Shown piece after piece: positions 54,066-61,741 of a stretch of DNA of 64,000 nt (the first letter of the stretch is position 1; each line of letters opens with the position of its first letter). The translations under genes and the position numbers were made by a program. This DNA is from DASVUS01 sp036388675 (GTDB lineage Bacteria > Armatimonadota > Abditibacteriia > Abditibacteriales > Abditibacteriaceae), in assembly GCA_036388675.1 (NCBI GenBank), contig DASVRI010000039.1:1-64000 (forward strand), read 5' to 3'. The notes under the pieces were generated by a model, which was not told the origin of the DNA, made no database searches, and saw nothing but the letters and a program-made list of their open reading frames with translations.

Positions 54066-54446
54066 TTAACGACCGGCTTCAACGGTGCGGTCACGGATCA
54101 CATCGGCGATGGCGTCGTCGTGGCCGAGAAAATCGCCCATCAAAAACTCGACGTGGCCATATTGTTCCTGCGCTTCTTCCAGCGCAGTCGGCAGGTCATC
54201 GGCTACGTGAGTTCCCGAATGCAGAAAATAAGGCACCGCCACGACGCGCGTCGCGCCCTGCTCCACACAGCGCGCAATCGCAGCGGGAATTGTCGGTTCG
54301 TTGCACTGCAAAAAACCCACTTCAACCACGGGGTACACGCCGCGCCGGCGCACCTCATCCACCACGGCAAACATATCGCGGTTCGATTCGGGGCGAGGGC
54401 TGCCATGCACCATCACCAGCAAGGCGTCGCAGGAAGAATTTTTCAT
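54066..54446 (-). CDS. CbiX/SirB-like chelatase domain protein (short, two His kept)
   Basis: 126 aa from the ATG at 54446, which overlaps the stop of the upstream gene (ATGA). It matches the half-size CbiX fold: LLVMVHGSPRPES carries the first active-site His, VVAVPYFLHSGTHVADDLP the second. Such proteins insert cobalt or iron into sirohydrochlorin-type tetrapyrroles (B12 or siroheme). It likely works with the partner encoded directly upstream. No other tetrapyrrole genes are in the window. Confidence 0.85.
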   Translation of the reverse strand: MKNSSCDALLVMVHGSPRPESNRDMFAVVDEVRRRGVYPVVEVGFLQCNEPTIPAAIARCVEQGATRVVAVPYFLHSGTHVADDLPTALEEAQEQYGHVEFLMGDFLGHDDAIADVIRDRTVEAGR

Positions 54447-54919
54447 ATTACTTTGGAAGTCGCGGGGCATTTCGGATCGCCAAATAAGGGACATTCGGGG
54501 TTGGCACGACAAAATTGTGGTGCCGTATCGAGCAGGTCGCGCCACTGGGCTGGAGGCGCCATGCGTTCGGCGCACGCTAAAACCGCATCGGCCAGCGACG
54601 TGTGATTCTTCATCGCATCGGCCACGAGTACTCGCACATGAGGGAAGAGCGCTTTTTCTTTTTCGATCTCGCGCGGCAAATCGACCTTGACAAACTTGCC
54701 CGCGACGAGAAAATAGGGCACAACCGTGATGCTGGTTGCGCCGTTCTGCACGCAACGCGCGAAGGCTTCGGCAAACAGCGGCTCGCTATAATTGAGGTAA
54801 CCGACTTCGACCATGTCGGCATCGCCGCGCGTCTGCATCCGTTGGGCGAGGAGACGCAGATTTTCGCCGGCGCCGCACAGCAAACTGCCGTGACTGAACA
54901 AAATGATGGCATGCTTCAC
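54443..54919 (-). CDS. CbiX/SirB-like chelatase domain protein with Cys-rich tail
   Basis: 158 aa from the GTG at 54919. IILFSHGSLLCG holds the first His; at the second position VVPYFLVAGKFVKVDLP has Phe where the partner (54066) has His. The extra C-terminus FCRANPECPLFGDPKC has three or four Cys residues, as in iron-sulfur or metal-binding tails of some chelatases. The substitution suggests that the two half-size proteins form one chelatase between them, or that this one is a subunit with a different role. TATACT lies 7 nt before the start. Confidence 0.83.
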   Translation of the reverse strand: MKHAIILFSHGSLLCGAGENLRLLAQRMQTRGDADMVEVGYLNYSEPLFAEAFARCVQNGATSITVVPYFLVAGKFVKVDLPREIEKEKALFPHVRVLVADAMKNHTSLADAVLACAERMAPPAQWRDLLDTAPQFCRANPECPLFGDPKCPATSKVI

Positions 54920-54983
54920 TCTTTCCAGTATAAGTAAAAGCAGGCTCGAACGATTGCCGGTTCCCTTTAAAGGCGAGTACTCG

Positions 54984-56846
54984 ATGAAAAACGTGCAAAT
55001 CCGCTCCGATTATCTCACGCTGTGCGCTGAAGTCGCGCAGATGATCGCCGAGCTTATCCGTCGCAAACCAGACGCCGTGCTGGGATTGGCAACCGGCTCG
55101 TCTCCGCTGGGAGTGTATGACGAACTGATTCGGCTGCATCGTGAAGAAGCTCTCGATTTCTCGCAGGTCACGATATTCAACCTGGACGAATATTTCCCGA
55201 TGCCGCCGGACGACCCGCAGTCGTATCACTTCTTCATGCACGAGAACTTGCTGAAGCACATCAACTGTCGCAATTTCAACATCCCGCGCGGAGAGCCGCG
55301 CGATTCGGAACAGGTCCAACAAGATTGCCGCCAGTATGAAGATTTGATTGTGCAAGCCGGAGGCATCGACTTTCAGTTGCTGGGCATTGGCCGCACCGGG
55401 CACATCGGCTTCAACGAGCCGGGCAGCCCGCGCGAATCGCGCACACGCATGGTGACGCTGCATCACCAGACACGCCTCGATGCCGCAGAAGGCTTCGGTG
55501 GCATCGAACACGTTCCGGTGCGCGCCCTTACTATGGGCATGGCCACCATTCTGGAAGCGCGACAAATCGTGCTGATGGCTGCGGGCCGTCGCAAAGCCGC
55601 CATTGTGCACGCCGCCCTGGAAGAAAAGATTACGTCGAAAGTGCCCGCTTCGTTTCTGCGCGAGCACGCCAACACCACATGGTACCTGGACGCACCCGCC
55701 GCCTCACAGCTTTCCGAGTACTCGCATCCGTGGAGCGCGCCCGAAGCGAACTGGCACGACTTCTCCTTGCGCCGCCGCGCGCTGATTTCCGTGGCACAAG
55801 AAGTGGGCAAGCCATTGGGGCAACTGAGCGCCAGCGATTTGCAGGAAACCGCGTGTGCATCTTTGCTGAACCAATATTTCGGCGATGACAGCACCACGTT
55901 GCACAACGCTATCGCCGAAGTGGAGCAAGACCTGAAACAGCGCACCGATGATGAGGCACACTTGCCGCGCAACGCGACAGTGCTGTGCCTTTCGCCGCAC
56001 CCGGATGACGATGTCATTTGTTGTGGCGCGACGTTGGGCAAACTGGTGGAGCGCGGCAATCAAGTCGTCGTGACTTACGGCGTCAGCGGCGACATGGCCG
56101 TGCGCGATAAAGACGTTCTGGGCATGCTGGCGGCGCGCCATGCGCTTTTCGAGACTTTCATAGCAGAGCGCATCGCGCGCAACGAAGCGCCGGGCAGCAG
56201 CTTCGAAGAAGTCGCGACGCGCATGCAGTTGCTAATCTTCGCTCGGGCTAAAAACCCGGCGGATGCGAAATTTCTGCGCGAGTTGAAGCGTTTGGTGCGC
56301 GAAGGCGAAGCGAGCGCGGCCTGTCGCAAGTTGGGCACGACACCACTGTTTTTGAATCTGCCGTTTTACCGCACCGGGACAGTGGGTAAAAACCCCATTG
56401 GCCCGGCTGATGTCGCGATTATGCTGTCGGCATTGCGGGAGGTGCAGCCCGACATCGTCCTGCTGACGGGCGAACTCAACGACCCGCACGGCACGCATGA
56501 GATGTGCGCCGAAGCCTTTGCACGCGCTGCTTCCGAGTACTCGCAAAGTGGTGCCAAAGCTTTCACCCGCTGGAACTATCGCGGCGCGTGGGACGAATAT
56601 GAGCCGTGGGAAGGCGACTATTTCAGCATCTTCGGCGCCGGGGAAATGGAGCGCAAAATCAGCCTGATACTCGATCACGTTTCGCAGCTTGACCCGCTGT
56701 TTCCCGGCGAAAGCGATCCGCGCGAGTTTTATGAACGCGCCCGCGACCGCAACCGCGCAACGGCGCGCCAGCTTCAGGCACTGGGCGTGTTGCCGCCGTC
56801 GCGCTCCTTCGACCCGCTTTTTGCCGAGGTTTTTCGGATTCCGTAA
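54984..56846 (+). CDS. Glucosamine-6-phosphate deaminase fused to PIG-L deacetylase
   Basis: 620 aa from the ATG at 54984. AAAGG lies upstream with a GAGTACTC between it and the start. Residues 1-300 are NagB: LGLATGSSPLG, FNLDEYF (catalytic Asp), GIGRTGHIGFNEPG (Asp/His/Glu region). Residues about 330-620 are a PIG-L/LmbE deacetylase: LCLSPHPDDDVICCG (zinc-binding HPDDD, about 339-343) and DPHGTHEMCAEAF. NagB turns glucosamine-6-P into fructose-6-P and ammonia; PIG-L removes N-acetyl groups. Fused, the protein could deacetylate and deaminate N-acetylglucosamine derivatives in series. Such fusions are known in Bacteroidota. Confidence 0.9.
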   Translation: MKNVQIRSDYLTLCAEVAQMIAELIRRKPDAVLGLATGSSPLGVYDELIRLHREEALDFSQVTIFNLDEYFPMPPDDPQSYHFFMHENLLKHINCRNFNIPRGEPRDSEQVQQDCRQYEDLIVQAGGIDFQLLGIGRTGHIGFNEPGSPRESRTRMVTLHHQTRLDAAEGFGGIEHVPVRALTMGMATILEARQIVLMAAGRRKAAIVHAALEEKITSKVPASFLREHANTTWYLDAPAASQLSEYSHPWSAPEANWHDFSLRRRALISVAQEVGKPLGQLSASDLQETACASLLNQYFGDDSTTLHNAIAEVEQDLKQRTDDEAHLPRNATVLCLSPHPDDDVICCGATLGKLVERGNQVVVTYGVSGDMAVRDKDVLGMLAARHALFETFIAERIARNEAPGSSFEEVATRMQLLIFARAKNPADAKFLRELKRLVREGEASAACRKLGTTPLFLNLPFYRTGTVGKNPIGPADVAIMLSALREVQPDIVLLTGELNDPHGTHEMCAEAFARAASEYSQSGAKAFTRWNYRGAWDEYEPWEGDYFSIFGAGEMERKISLILDHVSQLDPLFPGESDPREFYERARDRNRATARQLQALGVLPPSRSFDPLFAEVFRIP

Positions 56847-56925
56847 GTACCCGCATTTTTTCTGGGCGTTTTTCTCATGGGCGTTGTGTGGTGCGGTTTC
56901 CGGGTGAACCATCCTGGTAAAGGCG

Positions 56926-56949
56926 ATGATGTGGGGCGCCCCACATCAT
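56926..56949. terminator. 24-bp perfect palindrome, probable terminator
   Basis: ATGATGTGGGGC directly followed by its exact complement, between convergent gene ends (56846 and 57033). No T-run, so Rho-independence is unclear. Confidence 0.55.
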
Positions 56950-57032
56950 TAACGAACACAGTTATCCATCAACAAAACCGGCTGAGTACTCGCTGAAGAT
57001 AACGGCGCAAACACTGCCTCGCTAAGCTCCGC

Positions 57033-57278
57033 TTACTTGTCCTCGTAGTACGCGGCGTTGATCTGCTCGTAGTGCTTCCACTCAGCAGGCAACGCCGTGT
57101 CTTCGAAGATCGCTTCCGCCGGACACTCCGGCTCACAAGCGCCACAGTGAATGCACTCGCCAGGGTTGATATACAACTGCGGCGAGTCCTCATCACCATG
57201 AATGCAGTCCACCGGGCACACTTCGACACAGGCCTTGTCTTTGACTCCGATACACGGCTGCGCAATTACATAAATCAC
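57033..57278 (-). CDS. 7Fe-type ferredoxin ([3Fe-4S][4Fe-4S])
   Basis: 81 aa from the GTG at 57278, with GGAGGTG upstream. Cys spacing: CIGVKDKACVEVCPVDC (C-x7-C-x3-C-x3-C) at about residues 9-25, and CIHCGACEPECP at about 42-53. This is the FdxA pattern of seven-iron ferredoxins, with one [3Fe-4S] and one [4Fe-4S] cluster; soluble electron carrier. It is transcribed away from the LysR gene, whose candidate binding site lies in the shared 156-bp gap. Confidence 0.94.
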   Translation of the reverse strand: MIYVIAQPCIGVKDKACVEVCPVDCIHGDEDSPQLYINPGECIHCGACEPECPAEAIFEDTALPAEWKHYEQINAAYYEDK

Positions 57279-57401
57279 CGCTTCACCTCCGGAAACAAAT
57301 TTGCTTTTCGCCGAGATGTAAATCTCGACTCTTGCATATTCCTCTTTTCAGCATAGAGGGCGCGCCGGTGCAATACAAATACATATTTGCTATGGTGGGT
57401 G

Positions 57402-57414
57402 TAACCTGAGGTTA
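57402..57414. promoter_or_regulatory. LysR-type T-N11-A motif
   Basis: TAACCTGAGGTTA is a perfect 13-bp dyad of the LysR T-N11-A type, 21 bp before the LysR gene and upstream of the divergent ferredoxin gene. Likely self-regulation. Confidence 0.6.
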
Positions 57415-57434
57415 TGACATGAGGACGCCGATAC

Positions 57435-58319
57435 ATGAACATCAACCACCTTGCTATCTTTCATGCCGTGGCCGAAGAAGGCAGTTTGACGCGCGCCGCC
57501 GAGCGCTTGCACATCAGTCAGCCGGCGGTTTCGAAGCAGTTGCGCGAGCTGGAAAAAAGTCTCGGCATGGCGCTGTTCCATCGCCTGTCTAAAGGCGTGC
57601 GCCTCACCGAAGGCGGAGAGTTGCTGGCGGGCTATGCACGCAACATGTTCGCACTGGAAGCCGAGGCCGAACACGCGCTGAGCGAACTGCGCGGTCTGGA
57701 ACGCGGTCGACTGACAGTTGGTGCCAGCACAACAATCGGAATCTATCTTCTGCCGCCGGTGTTTGCACGTTTTCAGCAAAAATACCCACGCATCGAATTG
57801 AACCTGGAAATCGCCAACACCGAGGAAATTCAACGCCGGCTGATGGAGAATTCAATCGACCTCGCGCTATCGGAAGGCCACGTCCATGCGCCCGATTTGC
57901 AAGCCGAGATTATCGCCTGGGATGAGATCGTCGCCATCGCCGCACCCGATCATCCGCTGTTGAATGAACCACGAGTAACGGCGCAAACATTGTGCGAGTA
58001 CTCGTTTGTGGCGCGTGAACCCGGTTCGGGAACACGCGCTGTCACCGAAGCGGCCTTGCAGGAAAAGGGGATTTTGCTGCAACCGACGATGTCGCTGGGC
58101 AGCAGCGAAGCGGTGAAACGCGCTGTTATTACCGGCGCGGGTTGGGCCTTGCTGTCGCGGTTGGCCATTGAACTGGAACTACAAATCGGCGCGCTGGTAA
58201 TCGTGCCCGTTGAAGACCTGACCATTCAGCGTCCGCTGCATCGCTTGCGTTTGCGCGGCAAATACGAAAACCGCGCCGCTCGCGAGTTCGTGCGCCTGTT
58301 ACGCCAAAGCAAAAGCTAA
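57435..58319 (+). CDS. LysR-family transcriptional regulator
   Basis: 294 aa. The N-terminal helix-turn-helix has HLAIFHAVAEEGSLTRAAER and ISQPAVSKQLRELEKSLGM. A periplasmic-binding-like effector domain covers about residues 90-290 (GRLTVGASTTIGIYLLPPVF, ARFQQKYPRIELNLE). Sequence style is close to the CysL/YeiE group. The effector is unknown. It is divergent from the ferredoxin gene, its most likely target. One GAGTACTC encodes EYS in the effector domain (57996). Confidence 0.94.
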   Translation: MNINHLAIFHAVAEEGSLTRAAERLHISQPAVSKQLRELEKSLGMALFHRLSKGVRLTEGGELLAGYARNMFALEAEAEHALSELRGLERGRLTVGASTTIGIYLLPPVFARFQQKYPRIELNLEIANTEEIQRRLMENSIDLALSEGHVHAPDLQAEIIAWDEIVAIAAPDHPLLNEPRVTAQTLCEYSFVAREPGSGTRAVTEAALQEKGILLQPTMSLGSSEAVKRAVITGAGWALLSRLAIELELQIGALVIVPVEDLTIQRPLHRLRLRGKYENRAAREFVRLLRQSKS

Positions 58320-58741
58320 AGCGCGTACTCGCCAGAAGCCGAGGTGCACTTCACCTTTGAGTACTCTCTGCAAAAAGTAAACAGTCCAGAAGCCTAAAGC
58401 ACAGCACAGTGCCAAGTCTGCCACGGAATGTCTCATAACATACCTTATATGACTTACGCCCATGCAGTTTTTGCGAACCCAGAGCGTTGGTTACCCCAGA
58501 AGCAGAAAACGCCTTTTCTGCTGGGGGCTGTGAGCCACGGGCCTGCGTGGTCTGAGACAAGCCCGTCGCTCACGCTCCGGGTTCGTTGTGCGTAAGTCCT
58601 ATAAAATAGGACTTACGCACAAGCATCGCAATGGTTCGTCGCGGCGCGGTCTTCGCGCCCTGAACGAGGTGGTCTTGCACGAGGTAAATCGGGCGAGGCA
58701 ACCTCGCCCCTACCAATCAGATATTTTGCCTAAGTCCTACC
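58320..58741. other. 422-bp gap between convergent genes with several inverted repeats
   Basis: No gene seen. Contents: GAGTACTC (58359), a hairpin near 58496-58526 (AGAAGCAGAAAA/CTTTTCTGCT), the 16-bp-stem inverted repeat at 58586-58622, and a GGCGAGGCAACCTCGCC hairpin near 58690. It looks like a patchwork of small repeat elements. Confidence 0.55.
58586..58622. repeat. Inverted repeat, 16-bp perfect stem (MITE-like)
   Basis: TTGTGCGTAAGTCCTA and its exact complement flank TAAAA. GTAAGTCCTA-type ends are typical of small insertion-sequence remnants. A further partial copy (CCTAAGTCCTAC) stands near 58729. Confidence 0.7.
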
Positions 58742-60451
58742 TTAGTCAGCTTGCGCCGCCAGTTTCTTCGTTCCAGTCTTGTATTCGGCAACGGCGCGCA
58801 CACCGACAACGCGCTCTTGCTGTTGATAGCGCAGAGCTGTCAGCAAAGCCGCCGCAGTATCCAAACTCGTAAGACACGGTACGCCGTGTTCAACAGCAGC
58901 ACGTCGAATGCGCAAACCGTCTTTTTCGGTTGAGCGTTCACGCTCGGGCGTATTGATGAGGAAGTCCACGTCGGGAGTGGTGAGAACTGTCATCAGGTTG
59001 GGTTCTTCTTCGCGGATTTTGCGCACCACTTCGCACTCGACACCGTGTTCTGCGAGTACTCGTGCAGTGCCTTCGGTCGCGTAGATTTTGTAGCCCATGT
59101 CATAAAAACCTTTGATGATGGGCGCGCCTTCTTCCTTGTTGTGGTTCGCGAGTGTGGTCAACAACGCGCTGTGACCGATCGTTTCACCACGAGAGTTTTT
59201 CTGGCCCGGCAGCGGAATATCAAAGCCGCTCGCGATCATCGCTTTGTAGAGCGCGCGCGGAAACTGGTTATCGACGCCCATCACTTCGCCGGTCGATTTC
59301 ATTTCGGGTGACAGGTCGATGTCAACGCCAGTCAATTTCTGAAACGAGAACACCGGCGCTTTCACCGCGACCTGATCGGCGTTGGGATACAAACCCGATG
59401 TGTAACCGAGTTCCTTAAGCGTCTTGCCCAGAATGATCTGAGTTGCGACATTCACCATTGGAATGCCGGTAATTTTTGACAAATAGGGAATGGTGCGGCT
59501 GGCGCGCGGGTTCACTTCGATGATATAAACCTGCTCGTCTTCGACCACATACTGAATGTTCATCACGCCGCGCACCTTCAGGGCGCGCGCCATGCGAATG
59601 GCGTAATCTTCGATTTGCTGAATTACGCCGGGGCTTAAACTCTGCGGCGGATAGACTGCCATCGAGTCGCCCGAGTGCACGCCGGCGCGCTCAATGTGTT
59701 CCATGATGCCGGGCAGCAGGCAATCTTCGCCGTCGGAAATCACATCGACTTCGGCTTCTTTGCCCACGATGTAGCGGTCAACCAGAATCGGTTTGGCGGG
59801 AGAAACGTCCACTGCGGTTTGCATGTAGCCGCGCAGGTCGTCTTCCGAGTACACGATTTCCATGGCGCGCCCGCCCAGCACATACGAAGGCCGCACCAGC
59901 ACCGGATAACCGATTTTATCGGCCACTTCCACAGCGGCATCCACAGTCGTGACAGCGGCGCCCGCCGGTTTGGGAATGCCGAGTTCAATCAGCAAACCGT
60001 CGAAACGCTCGCGATCTTCCGCCAGGTCAATGGAGTCGTATTGCGTGCCCAGAATGGGAATTCCGGCGTCGTCTAATGGCTTGGCCAGGTTGATCGCCGT
60101 CTGTCCGCCGAACTGCACCACAACGCCCATCGGCTCTTCACGGTCGATGATATTGAGCACGTCTTCTACGGTGAGCGGCTCGAAATAGAGGCGGTCGCTG
60201 GTGTCGAAGTCGGTGGAAACGGTTTCCGGGTTATTGTTGATGACAATCGCTTCATAACCGGCTTCGCGCACGGCGCGCGTGCAATGCACGGAAGCATAAT
60301 CGAACTCGATGCCCTGCCCGATGCGAATCGGGCCGGAACCAACGATGATGACTTTGCCTTTGGAAGTGGAAGAAGCGGCGGGAGCACTACTTTGAGTACT
60401 CGTGGACGGCGTGACGGAAGCGGCGGAATGAAGTGGTGAAGAACTCTGCAT
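58742..60451 (-). CDS. carB: Carbamoyl-phosphate synthase large chain, C-terminal half only
   Basis: 569 aa, about half of normal CarB (about 1070). It aligns with CarB from the second ATP-grasp unit: GSGPIRIGQGIEFDYASVHC, INNNPETVSTDFDTSDRLYF, GGQTAINLAKPLDDAGI, then VRPSYVLGGRAMEIV and the C-terminal MGS-like allosteric domain (about 440-560, IYATEGTARVLAEHGVE). Before it is a Ser/Thr/Ala-rich, 30-residue leader. The N-terminal half is not upstream: the next 265 bp hold a promoter and the cold-shock gene, opposite strand. So this looks like a split carB, as known in some archaea and deep-branching bacteria. It would phosphorylate carbamate with ATP in arginine/pyrimidine synthesis, together with a separate N-terminal half. 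Confidence 0.92.
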   Translation of the reverse strand: MQSSSPLHSAASVTPSTSTQSSAPAASSTSKGKVIIVGSGPIRIGQGIEFDYASVHCTRAVREAGYEAIVINNNPETVSTDFDTSDRLYFEPLTVEDVLNIIDREEPMGVVVQFGGQTAINLAKPLDDAGIPILGTQYDSIDLAEDRERFDGLLIELGIPKPAGAAVTTVDAAVEVADKIGYPVLVRPSYVLGGRAMEIVYSEDDLRGYMQTAVDVSPAKPILVDRYIVGKEAEVDVISDGEDCLLPGIMEHIERAGVHSGDSMAVYPPQSLSPGVIQQIEDYAIRMARALKVRGVMNIQYVVEDEQVYIIEVNPRASRTIPYLSKITGIPMVNVATQIILGKTLKELGYTSGLYPNADQVAVKAPVFSFQKLTGVDIDLSPEMKSTGEVMGVDNQFPRALYKAMIASGFDIPLPGQKNSRGETIGHSALLTTLANHNKEEGAPIIKGFYDMGYKIYATEGTARVLAEHGVECEVVRKIREEEPNLMTVLTTPDVDFLINTPERERSTEKDGLRIRRAAVEHGVPCLTSLDTAAALLTALRYQQQERVVGVRAVAEYKTGTKKLAAQAD

Positions 60452-60515
60452 ATCGCGGTAATTTTACTGCATTTGACGGTGCAAGAAAATCGCGCCGGCA
60501 AATATGGAATTTTCC

Positions 60516-60545
60516 TTGACAAACATATCGGTGAGATTTTATAAT
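60516..60545 (+). promoter_or_regulatory. Sigma-70 promoter of the cold-shock gene
   Basis: TTGACA (60516-60521) and TATAAT (60540-60545), both perfect, 18 bp apart. The predicted 5' leader is about 165 nt, long as in cold-shock mRNAs whose leader folds with temperature. Confidence 0.85.
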
Positions 60546-60716
60546 GACGCCGGTTCGCGAGAACCCATTTTATTTTCGCTGGTCGATGGACGGACGGATG
60601 GCGGTTTTAAGTTTTGAATTTTGAGTTTTGAGTTGGAAGCCATCAACTAAAGACTCAAAACTGAGAACTGAGAACTTCCAAAGGCGGCAGTCGCGACAGC
60701 ACAGGAGAATGTCGTT

Positions 60717-60926
60717 ATGGCAAGAGGCACAGTCAAGTGGTTCAATGATTCGAAGGGCTTCGGCTTCATCGAGCAAGAGGGTGGCGGCGAAGACGTTTTC
60801 GTGCATCACACTGCGATCGATTCCGAAGGCTACCGCTCGCTCAAAGAGAATCAGCAGGTCGAATTCGAAATCAGCAACGAATCCAAGGGTCTGCGCGCCG
60901 CCAACGTCCGCGTTGTCAGCAATTAA
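60717..60926 (+). CDS. Cold-shock protein, CspA family
   Basis: 69 aa, standard size. AGGAGA precedes the ATG at 60717. The RNA-binding motifs KWFNDSKGFGFIEQ (RNP1-type) and DVFVHHTAI (RNP2-type) are intact. It acts as an RNA chaperone that melts mRNA structure. It has its own promoter and long leader, and a GAGTACTC-centred terminator follows. Confidence 0.96.
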   Translation: MARGTVKWFNDSKGFGFIEQEGGGEDVFVHHTAIDSEGYRSLKENQQVEFEISNESKGLRAANVRVVSN

Positions 60927-60943
60927 TCTTACTTAAACCGTAG

Positions 60944-60983
60944 GACAGGACGCTCCATCGAGTACTCGGTGGAGCGTTCTGTC
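60944..60983 (+). terminator. Terminator of the cold-shock gene with GAGTACTC in the loop region
   Basis: GACAGGACGCTCC...GGAGCGTTCTGTC forms an imperfect long hairpin centred on TCGAGTACTCGG. A weak T-rich tail follows. Confidence 0.7.
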
Positions 60984-61085
60984 GTTGTAGGGCAATTGAT
61001 TTACGCCATGTTTTCAGTTATAAGAATGAAAACGTTGTCACAAAAGCAGCTCCTAAACAGAACAAATTAAACAGACACCGTTATC

Positions 61086-61697
61086 ATGTCTATCACACAC
61101 CTAAGCACCGAGTGCGCCATCGCTGAAATTTTAGAAAGCAGCACAACGGGTTGGACAGCGCAGTGCCGCGAACTGCATTGCGCGCCGGCCTTCGGTTCGT
61201 TTGTGCGCGCGCCCGAAGACGAGCGCCGCGCCGTGGTATACGGCGTGGTGTCGCACATAGAAACCGTGCCTTTTGATGCCTCGCGCCGCCCTTCGGCTTT
61301 GTGGACCAGCGAGGACGAAATGGACGCGCGCCATCCTCAAATTGGCAAACTGTTGCGCACGACGTTTGCGGCACGCAGCATCGGCTGGAGCGAAGGCGGG
61401 ACAATCATTTACTCGCTACCGCAGCAGCCGCCACGCCTACATTCGTTTACAAATGTTTGCTCATTTGAAGACGTGCGTCGTTTCACAGAGCGCTTCGAAT
61501 GGGTGCGCCTGCTCATGGACAGCAGCGCCACGCCCGGCGCAGGCGCCGATGAACTGTTGGTTGCCGTTTGCCGCGAGGCAGTGCGCGCCCACGAAAACGA
61601 CAGCAAATATAAAATCAAACTAGGCCAAACGCTCGCGGTTCCGCTGCGCGCCGATTATCACCGCTTACGCGCTATTCTTTCGCGCTTGGAAGTCTAA
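61086..61697 (+). CDS. HAS-barrel-like protein
   Basis: 203 aa from the ATG at 61086; no ribosome site. The N-terminal part (CRELHCAPAFGSFVRAPEDE, VVYGVVSHIETVPFDASRRP) is like the HAS-barrel domain found in ATP-synthase subunits and HerA-type ATPases. The rest has ERFEWVRLLMDSSATPGAGA and a C-terminal helical segment. Such small proteins often stand near HerA-like ATPases, and one begins 2.2 kb downstream at 63857. Role unknown, possibly a partner of that ATPase. Confidence 0.6.
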   Translation: MSITHLSTECAIAEILESSTTGWTAQCRELHCAPAFGSFVRAPEDERRAVVYGVVSHIETVPFDASRRPSALWTSEDEMDARHPQIGKLLRTTFAARSIGWSEGGTIIYSLPQQPPRLHSFTNVCSFEDVRRFTERFEWVRLLMDSSATPGAGADELLVAVCREAVRAHENDSKYKIKLGQTLAVPLRADYHRLRAILSRLEV

Positions 61698-61741
61698 TAA
61701 CATTGAGTACTCGATAATGTATTGGAAGAAAATGGTGCGCT

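Noticed and set aside
58742..60451. Frameshift or pseudogene explanation for the half-length CarB
   Set aside because: The frame is intact, ends are clean, and the upstream sequence holds an unrelated promoter and gene, so a split gene is more likely than a broken one.
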